This document shows, piece after piece, positions 23,096-32,374 of a stretch of DNA of 33,523 nucleotides (positions within the stretch are counted from its first letter, which is position 1; each line of letters opens with the position of its first letter). The DNA comes from Actinomycetota bacterium (GTDB taxonomy: Bacteria; Actinomycetota; Acidimicrobiia; Acidimicrobiales; AC-14): the NCBI GenBank assembly GCA_005888325.1, contig VAWU01000066.1:1-33523 (forward strand), written 5' to 3'. Below the pieces are notes generated by a model. That model had not been told where the DNA came from and made no database searches. It was given only the letters and a program-made list of their open reading frames with translations. The position numbers were made by a program, and so were the translations under genes.

Positions 23096-23938
23096 ATGTC
23101 GCTCTACGAGCTGCACGCCCGCCCGTCGCTCGACCGTCCGGTGCTCGTCGTGGGCATGGAGGGCTGGATCGACGCCGGGCTCGGCGCTGCGACCGCCATG
23201 GCCACGCTGCTGGGCGCTGTCAACACCGAGCCCGTGGCCACGTTCGACGTCGACACGCTTCTCGACCATCGCGCCCGGCGTCCGATCGTCCGCATCGTCG
23301 ACGGCGTGAACACCGGGCTCCGCTGGCCGGAGATCCAGCTGCGCGGCGGCCACGACGCCGACGGCCACGACCTGCTCCTGCTCCTCGGGCCCGAGCCCGA
23401 CCACCAGTGGCGCGCGTTCACGGCTGCAGTGGGCGAACTCGCCACGTCGTTCGGCGTGGGCCTGGTGATCGGTCTGGGCGCATTTCCCGCACCCGTGCCG
23501 CACACGCGTCCGGCGCGTCTGGCGTCCACGGCCACCACCTCCGAGCTGGCGCACCGCGTCGGCTTCCTGCCCGGTGCCCTCGACGTGCCCGCGGGCGTGC
23601 AGGCCGCGCTCGAGCGGGGCTTCGCCGAGCTCGGGATCCCCGCGGTCGGGCTGTGGGCCCGCGTGCCGCATTACGCGGCGGCGATGCCCTACCCGGAGGC
23701 CAGCGCGGTGCTGCTCGAGGGGCTCACGTCGGTGGCGGGGATCACCACCGACACCGGCGACCTGCGCCGGGCAGCCGAGGCCAGTCGCCAACACCTCGAC
23801 GAGCTCATCGCCAACAGCGAGGAGCACATCGCGCTCGTGCGCCAGTTGGAGACGCAGGTCGACGCCGACGTCCCCTCCGGCGACGAGATCGCGGCCGAGG
23901 TCGAGCGCTTCCTGCGCGGCCAAGGTCCCGGCACCTGA
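23096..23938 (+). CDS. PAC2-family protein
   Basis: A 280-residue soluble protein with the PAC2 (proteasome assembly chaperone 2-like) pattern: RPVLVVGMEGWIDAGLGAATAM, HDLLLLLGPEPDHQW, VIGLGAFPAPVPHTRP, and VPHYAAAMPYPEA near residue 190. A C-terminal helical tail ends it. In actinobacteria such proteins are common but their function is not fixed; a proteasome link is only by homology. The ATG lies seven bases after the phosphotransferase stop, so the two are probably co-transcribed. Confidence 0.85.
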   Translation: MSLYELHARPSLDRPVLVVGMEGWIDAGLGAATAMATLLGAVNTEPVATFDVDTLLDHRARRPIVRIVDGVNTGLRWPEIQLRGGHDADGHDLLLLLGPEPDHQWRAFTAAVGELATSFGVGLVIGLGAFPAPVPHTRPARLASTATTSELAHRVGFLPGALDVPAGVQAALERGFAELGIPAVGLWARVPHYAAAMPYPEASAVLLEGLTSVAGITTDTGDLRRAAEASRQHLDELIANSEEHIALVRQLETQVDADVPSGDEIAAEVERFLRGQGPGT

Positions 23939-24009
23939 CCTTCAGCTCGTTCGAGTCGAGACGCGCGCGAACACGAAGTCGAGCTCCGTCGTCATGCGGC
24001 TGTCGACGC

Positions 24010-24015
24010 TAGCGT
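24010..24015 (+). promoter_or_regulatory. -10 box of the first luciferase-like gene
   Basis: TAGCGT (24010-24015) ends eight bases before ATG 24024 and no Shine-Dalgarno sequence is visible. The layout is like the other presumed leaderless genes in this window. Confidence 0.45.
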
Positions 24016-24023
24016 CGCATCCC

Positions 24024-25034
24024 ATGAAGGTGGACGGAGGCATCCCGTTCGAGCTCGACGCGGTCGCCGACGCGGCGCGCGCCGCCGAAGCTGCGGGCTA
24101 CGACGGTGCCTGGGCGGCCGAGACGAGCCACGACGCGTTCCTGCCGCTGCTCCTCGCGGCCGAGCACACGGAGCGGCTCGAGCTCGGCACCGGGATCGCG
24201 GTGGCGTTCCCCCGCAGCCCCATGCACCTCGCCGTCGTCGGCAACGACCTGCAGTCCTATTCGAAGGGCAGGTTCCTCCTCGGGCTGGGCTCGCAGATCA
24301 AGGCTCACATCGAGAAGCGGTTCAGCGCCACGTGGACCCGACCTGCGGCGCGCATGCGCGAGCTCATCCTCGCGACGCGCGCCATCTGGGACTCCTGGAA
24401 CCACGGCACCAAGCTCGACTTCCGGGGCGACTTCTATACGCACACGTTGATGACTCCGTTCTTCAACCCGGGGCCGAACAGCTATGGACCGCCCAAGGTC
24501 TTCCTCGCTGCGGTCGGCGCGCGCATGACCGAGGTGGCCGGAGAGGTCTGCGACGGGCTGCTCGCACACGGCTTCACCACCGAGGCTTACCTGCGCGAGA
24601 CCACCCTGCCTGCGCTCGAGCGGGGGCTCGGCAAGGTGGGACGGTCGCGCGCCGACTTCGAGATATCGATGCCCGTCTTCGTCGTCACCGGCGTCGACGA
24701 GGAGCAGATGACCAAGGCCGACCGGAGCGTGCGCGAGCAGATCGCGTTCTACGGGTCGACGCCCGCCTACCGGGGCGTGCTCGAGACCCACGGCTGGGGC
24801 GACCTGCAGGGCGAGCTCAACTCGCTCTCGAAGCAGGGTGCATGGGCGGAGATGGGCACCCGCATCGACGACGACATGCTCGACGCGTTCGCCGTCGTCG
24901 GTGAGCCGGAACAGGTCCCCGGCCTGATCCGAAGGCGCTACGGCGACATCGTCGACCGGGTGAGCTTCTACGCGCCGTACCGCTCCGACCCCGAGCGCTG
25001 GCGGGCGGTGCTGGCGGGCTTCAAGTCCGACTGA
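24024..25034 (+). CDS. F420-dependent LLM-class oxidoreductase
   Basis: A 336-residue TIM-barrel protein of the luciferase-like flavin/F420 family. Conserved segments include AARAAEAAGYDGAWAAETSHD, LELGTGIAVAFPRSPMHLA, SKGRFLLGLGSQIKAHIEKR and GPPKVFLAAVGARMTEVAGE. It resembles the MSMEG_2256-type subgroup (TIGR03617), from memory. Coenzyme F420 use is inferred from the family and the actinobacterial host. The ATG 24024 start gives the usual KVDGGIPFEL N-terminus. It is convergent with the acyl-AMP ligase. Confidence 0.85.
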   Translation: MKVDGGIPFELDAVADAARAAEAAGYDGAWAAETSHDAFLPLLLAAEHTERLELGTGIAVAFPRSPMHLAVVGNDLQSYSKGRFLLGLGSQIKAHIEKRFSATWTRPAARMRELILATRAIWDSWNHGTKLDFRGDFYTHTLMTPFFNPGPNSYGPPKVFLAAVGARMTEVAGEVCDGLLAHGFTTEAYLRETTLPALERGLGKVGRSRADFEISMPVFVVTGVDEEQMTKADRSVREQIAFYGSTPAYRGVLETHGWGDLQGELNSLSKQGAWAEMGTRIDDDMLDAFAVVGEPEQVPGLIRRRYGDIVDRVSFYAPYRSDPERWRAVLAGFKSD

Positions 25035-25058
25035 CCGCGCCTGGGTGAAGTCGCCCGC

Positions 25059-26714
25059 TCAGATGGGCTGGAGCTCCTCGCTCAGGTAACGGCTGCGGCA
25101 CAACGCCCGCTGGAGCTTGCCCGAGGAGGTCTTCGGCAGGGTGCCGGGGCTCACGAGCACGAGATCGCGCAGCGACACGCCGACCGCCTGGCGAACGCTT
25201 CGCGACACCGCGTCGCGCACCGGACCGATCTCGTCGGCCTTGGTCTCGGCCACCACCACGACGTCCTCGCGCCCGCGACGCCCCTCGACCCCGAAGGCGA
25301 TCACGTTGCCCGCGCGCACGCCCGCGACCGAGGCCACAGCACGCTCGACGTCCTCGGGGAAGACGTTGCGGCCGCCGACGATGATGACGTCCTTGATACG
25401 CCCGCAGACGACGAGCTCTCCCTCGACCAGGTACGCCAGGTCTCCGGTGCGCAACCAACCGTCGCGGAACGCGCGCGCCGTCTCGGTGGGTCGCCGGTAG
25501 TACCCGGGGGTCACCGATGTGCCGCGGATCTCGAGCTCGCCGACCTCGCGTTCGCGCATGGCCCGCCCGGTCTCGGGCTCGACGATGCGGAGCTGCAGAC
25601 CCTCGACGGGCTTCCCGAGGCGGGCGAGCCGGCGGGTGCCGACCTCGCCGGCACCGCGTGGGGCCGCGTAGCGGTCGGTCTCGAGCACCCGGCGGTCGAT
25701 TGAGTCGACGGTCATGCCCGTGCCGGGCCTGGGGAACGTGCCCGCGATGGTGACCTCCGCCATTCCGAACGCGCAGAAGACCACACGCGGGTCGAGGCCA
25801 TGCCGCGCGCCCGCGTCGCAGAAGGCCTCGACGGTCGAAGGGTCGATGGGCTCGGCGCCGTTGAGACCGATCCGCCAGCGCGACAGGTCGAGCCCGTCGA
25901 GGCGCGCCAGCGCCCGCGCCGCGAGCGCGTAGGCGAAGTTGGGGCCTGCGGTGGCGGTCCCGCCGAAGGCGGACATCCATTCCATCCAGCGCGCGGGCGA
26001 CGCCATGAAGTCCTGGGCCCCGGCCAGCACGAGATCGGTGCCGGTGATCATCGGCAGCGTGAGCAGCCCGATCAACCCCATGTCGTGATAGAGCGGCAGC
26101 CACGACAGGAGGACGTCGTTCGCAGGGTCGAGCGCGACGCCCGCGCGCGCCGCGTCGAGGTTCGCGAGCACCCGGTCGTGCGGGAGCATCACGCCCTTGG
26201 GTTCGGCGGTCGATCCGCTGGTGAACTGCAGGATCGCCAACGCTTCAGGGTCGTCGCGCGGGCGCTCGTAGTCGCGGGCGCAGGGCCGGCCCGGCCCGGG
26301 AGCGAGCTCCGACAGCAGCGCCATCGGCGGGTCGCCGGGGCGAGGCTCCAGGAACGGAGCCAGATCGTCGTCGAGGACCACGAGCGCGGCGTCGGCGGCG
26401 GTGGCCCGGGCGCGCGTCTGGGCGACGAACTCCTCGATCGACCCCAGGCGCATGGGGAGCGGGAGGACGACCACCGTCGCCCCTGCCAGCCAGGTCGCCT
26501 CGATTGCCGTCACGAGCGGACGCGTCGTCGGCCCGAGGAGGGCGACGTGGTCGCCGGGGCCGACTCCCCTCGCCTGCAGCGCGGCGGCCACGCCTCGCGC
26601 GTCGTCGTGGATCCGAGCCCATTCGACCCGTTCCGCCGCTTCTGAGGCGCCCACGAACGTGATCGAGCCACTCTGAGTGGTGGCGCGCTCGATTCGCGTG
26701 GCAATGGTGGTCAT
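25059..26714 (-). CDS. Fatty acyl-AMP ligase-like adenylating enzyme
   Basis: A 551-residue ANL-superfamily enzyme that activates a carboxylic acid as acyl-AMP. Motifs: FTSGSTAEPKG (164-174), LPLYHDMGLIG (206-216), GLNGAEPIDPSTVEAF, CAFGMAEVT, DGWLRTGDLAYL and the catalytic Lys in LPKTSSGKLQR (Lys533). YHDMG and the GAEP loop are typical of FAALs, which pass acyl-AMP to carrier proteins rather than CoA; no polyketide synthase or carrier protein is seen nearby, so its partner is unknown. It lies 31 bases after the SpoIIE-type phosphatase on the same strand. Confidence 0.88.
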   Translation of the reverse strand: MTTIATRIERATTQSGSITFVGASEAAERVEWARIHDDARGVAAALQARGVGPGDHVALLGPTTRPLVTAIEATWLAGATVVVLPLPMRLGSIEEFVAQTRARATAADAALVVLDDDLAPFLEPRPGDPPMALLSELAPGPGRPCARDYERPRDDPEALAILQFTSGSTAEPKGVMLPHDRVLANLDAARAGVALDPANDVLLSWLPLYHDMGLIGLLTLPMITGTDLVLAGAQDFMASPARWMEWMSAFGGTATAGPNFAYALAARALARLDGLDLSRWRIGLNGAEPIDPSTVEAFCDAGARHGLDPRVVFCAFGMAEVTIAGTFPRPGTGMTVDSIDRRVLETDRYAAPRGAGEVGTRRLARLGKPVEGLQLRIVEPETGRAMREREVGELEIRGTSVTPGYYRRPTETARAFRDGWLRTGDLAYLVEGELVVCGRIKDVIIVGGRNVFPEDVERAVASVAGVRAGNVIAFGVEGRRGREDVVVVAETKADEIGPVRDAVSRSVRQAVGVSLRDLVLVSPGTLPKTSSGKLQRALCRSRYLSEELQPI

Positions 26715-26745
26715 GAGGGCTTCGACCCACCCCCTGCCGAGAGCG

Positions 26746-28728
26746 TTACCTCCCGGTTACCCGAAGGACGAGGACGGCCACGTCGTCACGGGGCAGACCG
26801 GGCTGGAAGTCGAGGGCGGCCTGCTTGACGCGGTCGGCGATGCCCCGTGCGTCGAGGTCGCCGCTTCCCGCCACGAGCTCCCGCAAGCGCTCGGGCCCGA
26901 AGATCTCGCCCACACCGCGCGCCTCGGTGACGCCGTCGGTGTAGAGCACGATCACGTCGCCGGGCGCGAGCTCGACCGTGTCGTCGACCAGGGTCACGTC
27001 GGGGAAGGAGCCGAGTAGCAGACCGGGGTGGCCGAGCTGGCGCACGGTGCCGTCGGAGCGTCGGAGCAGCGGGGGCAGGTGCCCGCCGCGTGCGAGCAGG
27101 ACGCGTGCGCCGTTCCCCGTCGGAACGATCCGGCAGAACACGGCGGTGAGGAAACGGTCGTCGGACTGCTCCCGCAGGATCGCGTCGTTGAGCAGGCTGA
27201 GCACGCTGCTCGGCGCTTCCCCGCGGAGGGCTGCGGCCCGCAGGGTGTGCCGGGCGAGACCCGTGAGCGCCGCCGCCCCGGTGCCCTTCCCGCAGACGTC
27301 ACCGATGACCGCGGCCCACGCGCCTCCGCCGATCTCGAAGACGTCGTAGAAGTCGCCGCCGATGTCGTTGCCCTCGCCCGACGCGCGGTACGCGGCGCCG
27401 ACGTCGACGCCGGGCACCAACGGCAGCGTCGGCGGCAGCAGGCTCGCCTGGAGCGTGTCGGCGACGCGCCGCCGGTCTTCGTAGAGACGGGCGTTCTCCA
27501 CTGCCAGTGCCGCACGCCGCGCCAGCTCTTCGACCAGCATCAGGTCGTCGACGTCGTACCGGCGGCCCGACGCCGAGATGCCCAGCCAGAGGGCTCCCAC
27601 GACCTGGCCCTGTGACGCGAGCGGCGAGACGATCAGCGACTGCACGTCGCCCAGCGTCCCGTCGGTCACATCGCGCAGAAGCTCCGACTCGCCGGCGCGA
27701 ACCCGCCGCGGCACCGACATCAGCGCGGAGACCTCGGCCCACGCCGGATCGGCCCCGACCGAGGCGATCCGGCGGAACGACCGGCCGTCGTCGAGCAGGT
27801 CGATCGCGCACCAGTCGGCGAGGAGCGGGACGACGAGGTGAGCCAACTGCGAGAGCGTGGCCTCGTACTCGAATGATCCGCTCAACACGGTCGTCGCCTC
27901 GATGAGGAAGCTGAGGCGCTGCTCGTTGCTCTCTCGCTCGAGCTCGGCTTCGCGCCGCGCGGTGATGTCGCGAGTGACACCCAACATGCGCACGGGCACT
28001 CCGCGGGTATTGCGAAACGCCTCTCCGACGGCCAGCAACCAGTGCACCGAGCCGTCGGGCCACACCACGCGCAGCTCGGTCTCGTAACGGCCGCCGTGTT
28101 GCACGGCGGTGGTGATCGCCTCGCGCACGAGCTGACGATCGTCGGGGTGAACGCGGACGAGGAACGCCTCGAACGTCCCCTCGAACTCGTCGGGCGCGAG
28201 GCCGAACAGGCGCTCGACGTGCTCCGACCACACCAGGTCGTTGGTGGGGATGTTCCAGTCCCAGATGCCGATGCGTCCGGCGTCGATCGCGAGCTCGAGG
28301 CGCTCCTCGACCATCCGCCGCGCGGTCAGGTCGATGAAGCTCGAGATCACCAGCTCGGGTTTTCCCGAGCGTCCCGTGACGGCAACGGCCTCGTTCCACA
28401 GCCACCGGCGATCGCCGTCGGGAAGCGTGATGCCGACGAGCAGCTGTTGCTTCTCACCCGTGCGCAATGCGGCCGCCGCGGGCTGTTCCTCGAGGCCGAG
28501 GTCGTCTCCTTTCTCGTCGGTGGCCCGCCACCCCTCGCGAATGGGGGTGGCGCCGCTGATCTCCGCGAAGCTCAGCCCGATCAGCTCGAGGGCGGCGGTG
28601 TTGGCGTAGACGGCGAAACCGCGCGCGTCCTGCAGGATGACGCCGCCGGCGATCGCATCGAGGAGATTGCGAGCCTCATCACCGAGCACACCCGTCGCCA
28701 GGACCGGCCAGGCGCTGCCGTCCGTCAC
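26746..28728 (-). CDS. PAS-PAS-GAF-SpoIIE serine phosphatase
   Basis: A 660-residue cytoplasmic signalling protein. Two PAS domains (about 15-135, with DAIAGGVILQDARGFAVYAN, and 143-262, with GIWDWNIPTNDLVW), a GAF domain (about 275-420) and a C-terminal PP2C/SpoIIE phosphatase are present. The phosphatase has GGDFYD (457-462), GDVCGKG (476-482), TDGVTEA and DDVAVL, all metal-site motifs. Such proteins usually dephosphorylate anti-anti-sigma factors, controlling a stress sigma factor. No kinase (HATPase) domain is attached and no STAS partner is in the window. GTG 28728 has an AAGGAGAGG ribosome site. It lies 32 bases after leuS. Confidence 0.92.
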   Translation of the reverse strand: MTDGSAWPVLATGVLGDEARNLLDAIAGGVILQDARGFAVYANTAALELIGLSFAEISGATPIREGWRATDEKGDDLGLEEQPAAAALRTGEKQQLLVGITLPDGDRRWLWNEAVAVTGRSGKPELVISSFIDLTARRMVEERLELAIDAGRIGIWDWNIPTNDLVWSEHVERLFGLAPDEFEGTFEAFLVRVHPDDRQLVREAITTAVQHGGRYETELRVVWPDGSVHWLLAVGEAFRNTRGVPVRMLGVTRDITARREAELERESNEQRLSFLIEATTVLSGSFEYEATLSQLAHLVVPLLADWCAIDLLDDGRSFRRIASVGADPAWAEVSALMSVPRRVRAGESELLRDVTDGTLGDVQSLIVSPLASQGQVVGALWLGISASGRRYDVDDLMLVEELARRAALAVENARLYEDRRRVADTLQASLLPPTLPLVPGVDVGAAYRASGEGNDIGGDFYDVFEIGGGAWAAVIGDVCGKGTGAAALTGLARHTLRAAALRGEAPSSVLSLLNDAILREQSDDRFLTAVFCRIVPTGNGARVLLARGGHLPPLLRRSDGTVRQLGHPGLLLGSFPDVTLVDDTVELAPGDVIVLYTDGVTEARGVGEIFGPERLRELVAGSGDLDARGIADRVKQAALDFQPGLPRDDVAVLVLRVTGR

Positions 28729-28760
28729 CGCCTCTCCTTCCCGTCCGCCGAGCTTCCTGT

Positions 28761-31172
28761 CTACACCACGACGTTCACGAGCTTCGGTGGGCGGGGGATC
28801 ACCTTCTTCGGCGGTTGCCCGCGGAGATGCTCCTGCACGCGTGGCGAGCCCAGCGCCAGTCGCTCCATCTCGTGGGCGTCGATGCCGGCATCGACCTCGA
28901 TGCGGTCGCGCAACTTTCCGTTGACCTGCACCACCATCGTCACCCGCTCCTCGAACGCGAGCTCGGCGTCGGCTCGTGGCCAGCTCTGCTCATGGACGTG
29001 CTCGCCGGGATGGCGGTGCTCCCAGAGCTCGGCGGTGATGTGGGGCGCCATGGGGGCGAGCAGCAGGAGGAGCGAGTCGATGGCGAACGGCGTCGACCCC
29101 CGCTTGTGCAGCAGGTTGACGAACTCCATGAACGACGCCACCGCGGTGTTGTACGACCAGCGCTCGTACTCGTCGGTCACGCGCTCGATCAGCCGGTGCG
29201 TGGCGCGGGTGATCTCGTCGACTGAGCCGGGCGCGGCTTCCGGCACCGCGGTGCTCCCGGGGCTCGCGAGCCGCCACAGTCGGTGGAGGAACCGCGCCGT
29301 GCCTTCGATACCGGCGTCGCTCCATTCCACGTCGTCCTGCGGTGGGCTCACGAAGAGATGGAACAGCCGCAGGGCGTCGGCACCGACCGACTCGAAGTAC
29401 TCCTGCGGGCGCACCAGGTTGCCCTTCGACTTCGACATCTTGGTACCGCTCATCCGGATGATGCCCTGGGTGAACAGCCGCGCGAAGGGCTCGCGCAGCG
29501 TCTTGGGCGCGACCTCGAGATCGGCGAGCGCCTTGGTGAAGAACCGCGCGTACATCAGATGCAGGATGGCGTGCTCGATGCCGCCGATGTACTGGTCGAC
29601 CGGCAGCCAGCGCTCGACCGCGTCGGCGTCGAAGGGTGCGCTGTGGTTCCACGGGTCGGCAAAGCGAAGGAAGTACCACGACGAGTCGACGAAGGTGTCC
29701 ATCGTGTCGGTCTCGCGCGTCGCGGGCCCGCCGCAGATCGGACAGGTCGTGTGCAGGAAGCCGTCGTGGAAGCGCAGCGGAGATTCGCCCGTGGGACGGA
29801 ACTCCACGTCGTCGGGCGCGAGCACGGGCAGCTCGTCGTCAGACACGGGCACCGGCCCGTGATCGGGGCAGTAGACGATCGGGATCGGACAGCCCCAGAA
29901 GCGTTGCCGCGATAACAGCCAGTCGCGCAGGCGGTAGTTCACGACGCGTCGCCCGATGCCGCGGTCCTCGAGCCAGTCGATCGCCCTCGCGATCGCCTCG
30001 GTGACGGGCAGCCCGTCGAGCCACGCGCTGTTGATGGCGGGGCCGTCGCCCGTGTAGGCCTCGCCTTCCCACCCGTCGGGAGGCTGGACGGTGCGGATGA
30101 TGTCGAGGTCGTGGAGCCGGGCGAAGTCCCAGTCGCGCTGGTCCTGGCCCGGCACCGCCATGATGGCCCCGGTGCCGTAGCCCATCAGCACGTAGTCGGC
30201 CACGTAGACAGGAACCGGCTTCTCGGTGAAGGGGTTCATCGCGTACGAGCCCGTGAACACGCCGTCCTTGCCGGCCTGGCGCTCGACGTCGGTGACCGTG
30301 GCCACGCGGGCGACGAACGACTCGACCGCCTCGCGGTGCTCGTCGGTCGTGAGCTCGGGCACCAACGGGTGGTCGGGTGAGACCACCGCGTAGGTCATGC
30401 CGAAGCTCGTGTCGGGCCGGGTCGTGAACACGCGCAGCGCCAGTGCCCCGTCGTCGCGGCCGACGATCGTGAGGTCGAACTCGGCTCCCTCCGAGCGGCC
30501 GATCCAGTTCCGCTGCATGACCTTCACCCGTTCGGGCCACTGGAGATCGTCGAGGTCGTCGAGGAGCTGATCGGCGTAGTCGGTGATCCTGAAGAACCAC
30601 TGCTCGAGGTTGCGCTTGATGACGACGTCGCCCGACCGCTCGCACGTGCCGTCCGCCAGCACCTGCTCGTTGGCCAGTACCGTCTGGCAGCCCGGGCACC
30701 AGTTGACCGGCGCCGCCTTCCGGTATGCGAGGCCGGCCTCGAGGAACCGGAGGAAGATCCACTGCGTCCAGCGGATGTACTCCGGGTCGTGGCTCTTGAT
30801 CTCGCGCCGCCAGTCGTAGGACGCACCCAACTGCATCAGCGACTGCTTCAGCTCCTCGATGCGCGCGTCGACGAAGAGGCGGGGGTGCGAGCCGGACTGG
30901 ATGGCTGCGTTCTCCGCGGGCAGCCCGAAGGAGTCGAAGCCGATCGGCGAGAGCACGGCATGACCGTGCATCGTCCGATAGCGGACGATGAGGTCGCCGA
31001 ACGTGTAGTTGCGTACGTGGCCCATGTGGGCGGGACCGCTCGGGTAGGGGTACATGCAGAGCACGTAGAAGCGAGGTCGGGGGTCGTCGTTCTCGACCTC
31101 GTACGTGCCCGCGTCGGACCACCGGCGTTGCCACTTTCGCTCGATCGCCTGGACGTCATAGGCCTCGGCCAT
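28761..31172 (-). CDS. leuS: Leucyl-tRNA synthetase
   Basis: Charges tRNA-Leu; 803 residues, near full length for bacteria. The class I signature is HMGH (49-52) in [16 protein letters not shown] and KMSKS is at 578-582 in [10 protein letters not shown]. The editing domain contains [11 protein letters not shown]. The zinc-like CPGC ([15 protein letters not shown]) and CPICGG pairs are both present. The C-terminal tail includes [12 protein letters not shown]. The ATG follows six bases after a TAGCAT box, so the mRNA is probably leaderless. Confidence 0.97.
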   Translation of the reverse strand: MAEAYDVQAIERKWQRRWSDAGTYEVENDDPRPRFYVLCMYPYPSGPAHMGHVRNYTFGDLIVRYRTMHGHAVLSPIGFDSFGLPAENAAIQSGSHPRLFVDARIEELKQSLMQLGASYDWRREIKSHDPEYIRWTQWIFLRFLEAGLAYRKAAPVNWCPGCQTVLANEQVLADGTCERSGDVVIKRNLEQWFFRITDYADQLLDDLDDLQWPERVKVMQRNWIGRSEGAEFDLTIVGRDDGALALRVFTTRPDTSFGMTYAVVSPDHPLVPELTTDEHREAVESFVARVATVTDVERQAGKDGVFTGSYAMNPFTEKPVPVYVADYVLMGYGTGAIMAVPGQDQRDWDFARLHDLDIIRTVQPPDGWEGEAYTGDGPAINSAWLDGLPVTEAIARAIDWLEDRGIGRRVVNYRLRDWLLSRQRFWGCPIPIVYCPDHGPVPVSDDELPVLAPDDVEFRPTGESPLRFHDGFLHTTCPICGGPATRETDTMDTFVDSSWYFLRFADPWNHSAPFDADAVERWLPVDQYIGGIEHAILHLMYARFFTKALADLEVAPKTLREPFARLFTQGIIRMSGTKMSKSKGNLVRPQEYFESVGADALRLFHLFVSPPQDDVEWSDAGIEGTARFLHRLWRLASPGSTAVPEAAPGSVDEITRATHRLIERVTDEYERWSYNTAVASFMEFVNLLHKRGSTPFAIDSLLLLLAPMAPHITAELWEHRHPGEHVHEQSWPRADAELAFEERVTMVVQVNGKLRDRIEVDAGIDAHEMERLALGSPRVQEHLRGQPPKKVIPRPPKLVNVVV

Positions 31173-31178
31173 CCGACG

Positions 31179-31184
31179 ATGCTA
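31179..31184 (-). promoter_or_regulatory. -10 box of leuS
   Basis: On the minus strand TAGCAT ends six bases before the leuS ATG, with no Shine-Dalgarno sequence between. This places the probable transcription start at the start codon. No convincing -35 hexamer was found. Confidence 0.5.
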
Positions 31185-31213
31185 ACGGTGGCCGCGGCCA
31201 AATCCGTGCCCGA

Positions 31214-31240
31214 TTGGGCCGGGATCGCCGCTGCTATCGT
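31214..31240 (+). promoter_or_regulatory. Promoter of tRNA-Ala
   Basis: TTGGGC (31214-31219) and TATCGT (31235-31240) with a 15-base spacer lie twelve bases before the tRNA gene. The 12-mer CGCTGCTATCGT (31229-31240) is identical to the one in front of rpsT. Confidence 0.6.
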
Positions 31241-31251
31241 GGGCCGTCCTC

Positions 31252-31324
<73 letters not shown>

Positions 31325-31390
31325 CTGACCTGCTGCTCTCGCGGAGACGTCCCGACGCTCCGCTACGCACCAGCCCCGGTCGCCGGCGGC

Positions 31391-32155
31391 CTAGACGAGC
31401 GCTCGGATCCAGAACCGCTCGGAGGCGACCCGGATGGGGACGCCGTGCAAGCGGAGCAGCGAGTCTCGGTGGCGTTCTATCGAGAAGTCGCGGACTCCCC
31501 ATGGCACGTTGCTGAGGTACCACGCGAGCGCGCCGATGTCGGCGAACACGGTGGTGGCGGTGCCGACCGCTGACTGTTCGACGCGCAAACCCGCGCGCTC
31601 TAGTTGCTCGACCGCGAGGTCGATGTGGAAGTCGTCGTCAGGGGGCGGTTCGAGTGCGAGGAGCTCGTGGAACTGGCGCGCTCCCGAACCGGCCTGCTGG
31701 GTGACGAACACGCCCCCGTCACGCAACGTTCGGCGAACCTCGGCTGCGACGAAGGATTCGTGACGATTGACAACCAGGTCGAAGGCCGCCTCGCGGAAGG
31801 CGAGGCGACCGTGAGGTTGGCGGGTCGCCTGATCGGCGTTGTCGACCGCGCCCTCGTCTTGCACGACTGCGATGCCCAGAGGTCCAAGCCGAGCGGCGGC
31901 GATGGGGACGTTCGGGGGCCAGCTCTCGGTGGCAACGGTACGGGCCGCGCGGCGCCGCCGGCTCAGCCATTCGCCTCCTCCGGTGCCCATGTCGAGCATG
32001 GACGCGGCGCGGACCGCCTCGTCGTCGACGATTCGTTCAAACGACCACGGCGGCGGCTCGAGGACGAGACGATCGCCGAGCAGGGACAAGTCCCAGCCGT
32101 GAAACGGGATCTCGAGCGCGTTCTGGAGTAATTCCTCGGCCGTCGACGGCGTCAT
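31391..32155 (-). CDS. SAM-dependent class I methyltransferase
   Basis: A 254-residue Rossmann-fold methyltransferase. Motif I is LDMGTGGGEWL (about 53-63). The acidic adenosine-binding loop of motif II reads ATESWPPNVPIAAARLGPLG, and FDLVVNRHESF with RTLRDGGVFVTQQAG matches later motifs. The substrate is unknown. ATG 32155 was chosen; a TTG at 32179 would add eight residues. The gene lies 66 bases beyond tRNA-Ala, convergent with it, and belongs to the accessory-looking end of the window. Confidence 0.8.
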   Translation of the reverse strand: MTPSTAEELLQNALEIPFHGWDLSLLGDRLVLEPPPWSFERIVDDEAVRAASMLDMGTGGGEWLSRRRRAARTVATESWPPNVPIAAARLGPLGIAVVQDEGAVDNADQATRQPHGRLAFREAAFDLVVNRHESFVAAEVRRTLRDGGVFVTQQAGSGARQFHELLALEPPPDDDFHIDLAVEQLERAGLRVEQSAVGTATTVFADIGALAWYLSNVPWGVRDFSIERHRDSLLRLHGVPIRVASERFWIRALV

Positions 32156-32374
32156 CAACTCGATCTTGACCGAAGTCAATGACGCACGCCGCTTCCGATC
32201 ACAAGAACGCTCGACCGTCAGCCACCAGCCGGCTGCGGCGAAGCTTTGACTGCGCCGAGCGGCAGGTTCTGGCGCGCGACGCGCGGCGCAGTTGCCCTGC
32301 CGTCTGGACCTGGGTCCGGCGATTGCTCTGTGGTCTAGGGTTCGCCGATCGCGACTCGACTCTTCCGTTTCGGG

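Noticed and set aside
28042-29862. 606-residue open frame opposite leuS and the SpoIIE gene
   Set aside because: It spans two unrelated, well-supported genes on the other strand.
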